A DNA stretch of 8,147 nucleotides from an uncultured Verrucomicrobiota bacterium (GTDB taxonomy: Bacteria > Verrucomicrobiota > Verrucomicrobiae > Opitutales > Opitutaceae). Numbering within the stretch: the stretch's first letter is position 1; each line of letters starts with the position of its first letter. The notes beneath the pieces were generated by a model. The model saw nothing but the letters and a program-made list of their open reading frames with translations. It did not search any database and was not told where the DNA came from. Both the position numbers and the translations under genes were made by a program. This document shows positions 6,480 through 8,147 of the stretch, piece by piece. The stretch is taken from contig CAMLQS010000230.1 of the NCBI GenBank assembly GCA_946482165.1, positions 1 through 8,147 on the forward strand, in the 5' to 3' direction.

Positions 6480-8147
6480 CTAACTGGCGGCGGCGACCGG
6501 AGCGGGGGCGACGATCGCGAGGAGGGCTTCGCGAAGCTCGGCGAGGCGCTCGGTGTCGGATGTGTGCTCCGGGCGCGCGTTTTCGATGTAGAAGCTGTCG
6601 ATCGCGATGTCGCGTTCGGTGCCGATGCGGGCGAAGGTGATGTCGAAGCCGTGATCGCTTATCACGCGGGCGAGGCGGAACAGGAGGCCGATCTCATCGC
6701 GCGCCTGCACCTCGACGATGGTGCGCTGCATGGAGAGTTCATGGTAAACATCGACCATGGGCGGAAAGCTTGCGTGCGCGGCGACGGCCTTTTCCAAGCC
6801 GAAGCGGGAGCTGCGGACTTTTTTCGCCTGCGCGACGATGTCCGGGTAAAGGTCCTTGTTGGTGACGAGCGCGTCCTCGACGGTCTTCGCGAAAATCTCC
6901 TGGGCCTTGGCGGATTGCACGACGCCGCGGCCGGGCTCGACGACGTAGAAGGTGTCTATGGCGATGTGGTCGTTGCGCGAGATGACCTTGGAGGAAAGGA
7001 TCGAGAGGCCCGCGACGGAGAAGGCGCCGGCGAGCTTGTAGAAGAGGCCGGCGCGGTCCCAGGTGACGATCTGCACAACGGTGAGGGAGCGGTTGAGATC
7101 GTCGTGCCACTCGATGACCGGTTTCAGGCTGCCGACGGCGTCGGCCTGCGAGATCGAGGTGAGGAGTTTGTTCACCATCCGGATGTGGAGGGCGATTTCG
7201 TCCGCGTCGGTGTGGATGAAATAGCGCTCGGGGAGGAGGTTGAAGTGCGCGGTGATCTCGTCGGCGCTGATGCCGGAGATCTTTTTCGCGACGAGGTCCT
7301 GATAGGTGGACTGCATGCGGGCGGTATTGCGATCGGCGATACGGACGGCGCCGTGGGTCAAGTGGTCGAGAGTGGCCCGGTAGAGGGTGCCGTGGAGAGT
7401 GTCCTTGTAGCTGTTCCAGAGTCCGGCGGCCGTGCCCCGCGCGTCGCAGAACGTATGCACGCAGAGGTAGCGGAGTTTGTCCGGGTCGGGAACGAGTTCG
7501 GCGAAAGCGCTGGCGGAAGCGGGGTCATCGACGTCCCGCTTTTGCCAAAAGCGTGCCATGATGAGGTGGTTTTTTATGATAAAAGTGACAATTTCCCTTT
7601 CCGCCGGATCGATCTCCATGCGGGCGAGGAGCGGCAGCGCGATGTCGACGCCGAAATCCGCATGGCCTTTGATGCCGCGCGCCTTGCCGATGTCGTGCAG
7701 GAGCAGGATCAGGTAAAGCAGGGTGGGGTTGGCCGTCTCGTGCAGGATGTTGCGGTATTTTTGGGCGACCGGATCGCTTCCGGAAAACACGAGGTCCAGC
7801 TCACGGATGGCGTTGAGCGTGTGGATGTCCGCGGTGTAGCGGTGATAGAACTCGTGCTGGACGAGGCAGGTGAGACCTTGGAACTCCGGGATGAAGCGTG
7901 CGAGCACTCCCAGCTCGTGCATCAGCGCGAGGGTCGGGTGGACGGCGCCCGCCTCGCTGAGGATGGCCTTGAAGCTGACATTGGCGTCGCGGTTTTCGGT
8001 GACTCTCCGGGTAATCAGAGGGAGCGATTCCCGGATAAGCGATTGGAGGCTGAATTCCGGCTGCGCGCCGAGCGACTGGCAGTGGCGAAAAACGCGCACC
8101 AAGCGCGAGGGATCATCGCGGAAGACGTTGGCGTGCTCGGCCATGAT
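6480..8147 (-). CDS. glnD: Bifunctional [protein-PII] uridylyltransferase / uridylyl-removing enzyme, N-terminus beyond window edge
   Basis: GlnD senses glutamine and adds or removes UMP on PII proteins, setting nitrogen assimilation. The visible part is the C-terminal half of a family that is usually 850-950 residues. Numbering from the Met at 8144, there is a helical segment (1-90), then an HD phosphohydrolase domain (about 95-235) that carries the uridylyl-removing activity, with RYTADIHTL (102-110, His108), LLHDIGKARG (148-157, His150-Asp151), KNHLIMARFWQKRDVDDP (191-208) and CDARGT (233-238). Two ACT domains follow (about 352-425 and 473-545), each with a DRAGL/DEIGL-type turn (363-367, 483-487) and an IAIDTFY/IAIDSFY strand (394-400, 514-520); these bind glutamine. 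The N-terminal nucleotidyltransferase domain is not in the window. The codon before Met-8144 is a sense codon and residues 1-20 already align inside the family, so that Met is internal, not the start. The stop is TAG at 6480-6482. Confidence 0.92.
   Translation of the reverse strand: MMAEHANVFRDDPSRLVRVFRHCQSLGAQPEFSLQSLIRESLPLITRRVTENRDANVSFKAILSEAGAVHPTLALMHELGVLARFIPEFQGLTCLVQHEFYHRYTADIHTLNAIRELDLVFSGSDPVAQKYRNILHETANPTLLYLILLLHDIGKARGIKGHADFGVDIALPLLARMEIDPAEREIVTFIIKNHLIMARFWQKRDVDDPASASAFAELVPDPDKLRYLCVHTFCDARGTAAGLWNSYKDTLHGTLYRATLDHLTHGAVRIADRNTARMQSTYQDLVAKKISGISADEITAHFNLLPERYFIHTDADEIALHIRMVNKLLTSISQADAVGSLKPVIEWHDDLNRSLTVVQIVTWDRAGLFYKLAGAFSVAGLSILSSKVISRNDHIAIDTFYVVEPGRGVVQSAKAQEIFAKTVEDALVTNKDLYPDIVAQAKKVRSSRFGLEKAVAAHASFPPMVDVYHELSMQRTIVEVQARDEIGLLFRLARVISDHGFDITFARIGTERDIAIDSFYIENARPEHTSDTERLAELREALLAIVAPAPVAAAS

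Noticed and set aside
7566..7592. AT-rich patch within glnD as an internal promoter
   Set aside because: It encodes the conserved VTFIIKNHL stretch of the HD domain and has no paired -35/-10 elements or downstream start that would need it.
8142..8144. ATG at 8144 as the start of the HD-ACT gene
   Set aside because: The frame is still open to the window edge and the first residues already match the interior of GlnD proteins, so the real start is outside the window.

Overview
This 8.1 kb window is a high-GC bacterial chromosomal segment made almost entirely of housekeeping genes. Protein character (a DXS with a GDAA cofactor motif, GlnD with HD and paired ACT domains, a LOG-domain protein with a very long N-terminal extension), the lack of Shine-Dalgarno sequences at every visible start, and GC-rich hairpin repeats between genes suggest a Verrucomicrobiota lineage, most likely Opitutaceae. 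That placement is inference; no rRNA or other phylogenetic marker is present. I see no mobile element, CRISPR array, phage, tRNA or rRNA.

Layout. Positions 1-836 (minus) hold the first 278 codons of purD, cut by the left edge. A 128 bp gap with an inverted array of degenerate 7-mers follows. Positions 965-2887 (minus) encode a 640-residue protein with a LOG/lysine-decarboxylase-like Rossmann domain at its C-terminus and about 450 unassigned residues before it. A 176 bp divergent intergenic region then leads to an exported FKBP-type peptidyl-prolyl isomerase at 3064-3861 (plus), the only plus-strand gene, closed by a strong intrinsic terminator at 3894-3927. After about 100 bp of GC-rich hairpins comes a minus-strand cluster read from right to left: glnD (5' end beyond the right edge, ending at 6480), xseB (6044-6325) and dxs (4031-5974).

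How the genes relate. purD makes glycinamide ribonucleotide in purine synthesis, and the upstream LOG-type gene may act on nucleotides; the two are co-directional. xseB beside dxs is a reduced form of the xseB-ispA-dxs order known from proteobacteria, linking the exonuclease VII small subunit with the first enzyme of the MEP isoprenoid pathway. GlnD is the nitrogen-status sensor that modifies PII. The FKBP protein is a separate, probably monocistronic unit acting outside the cytoplasm.

The most interesting items are the LOG fusion with altered signature motifs and the two unrelated heptamer-based repeat arrays in intergenic DNA. No obviously new multi-gene system is visible.
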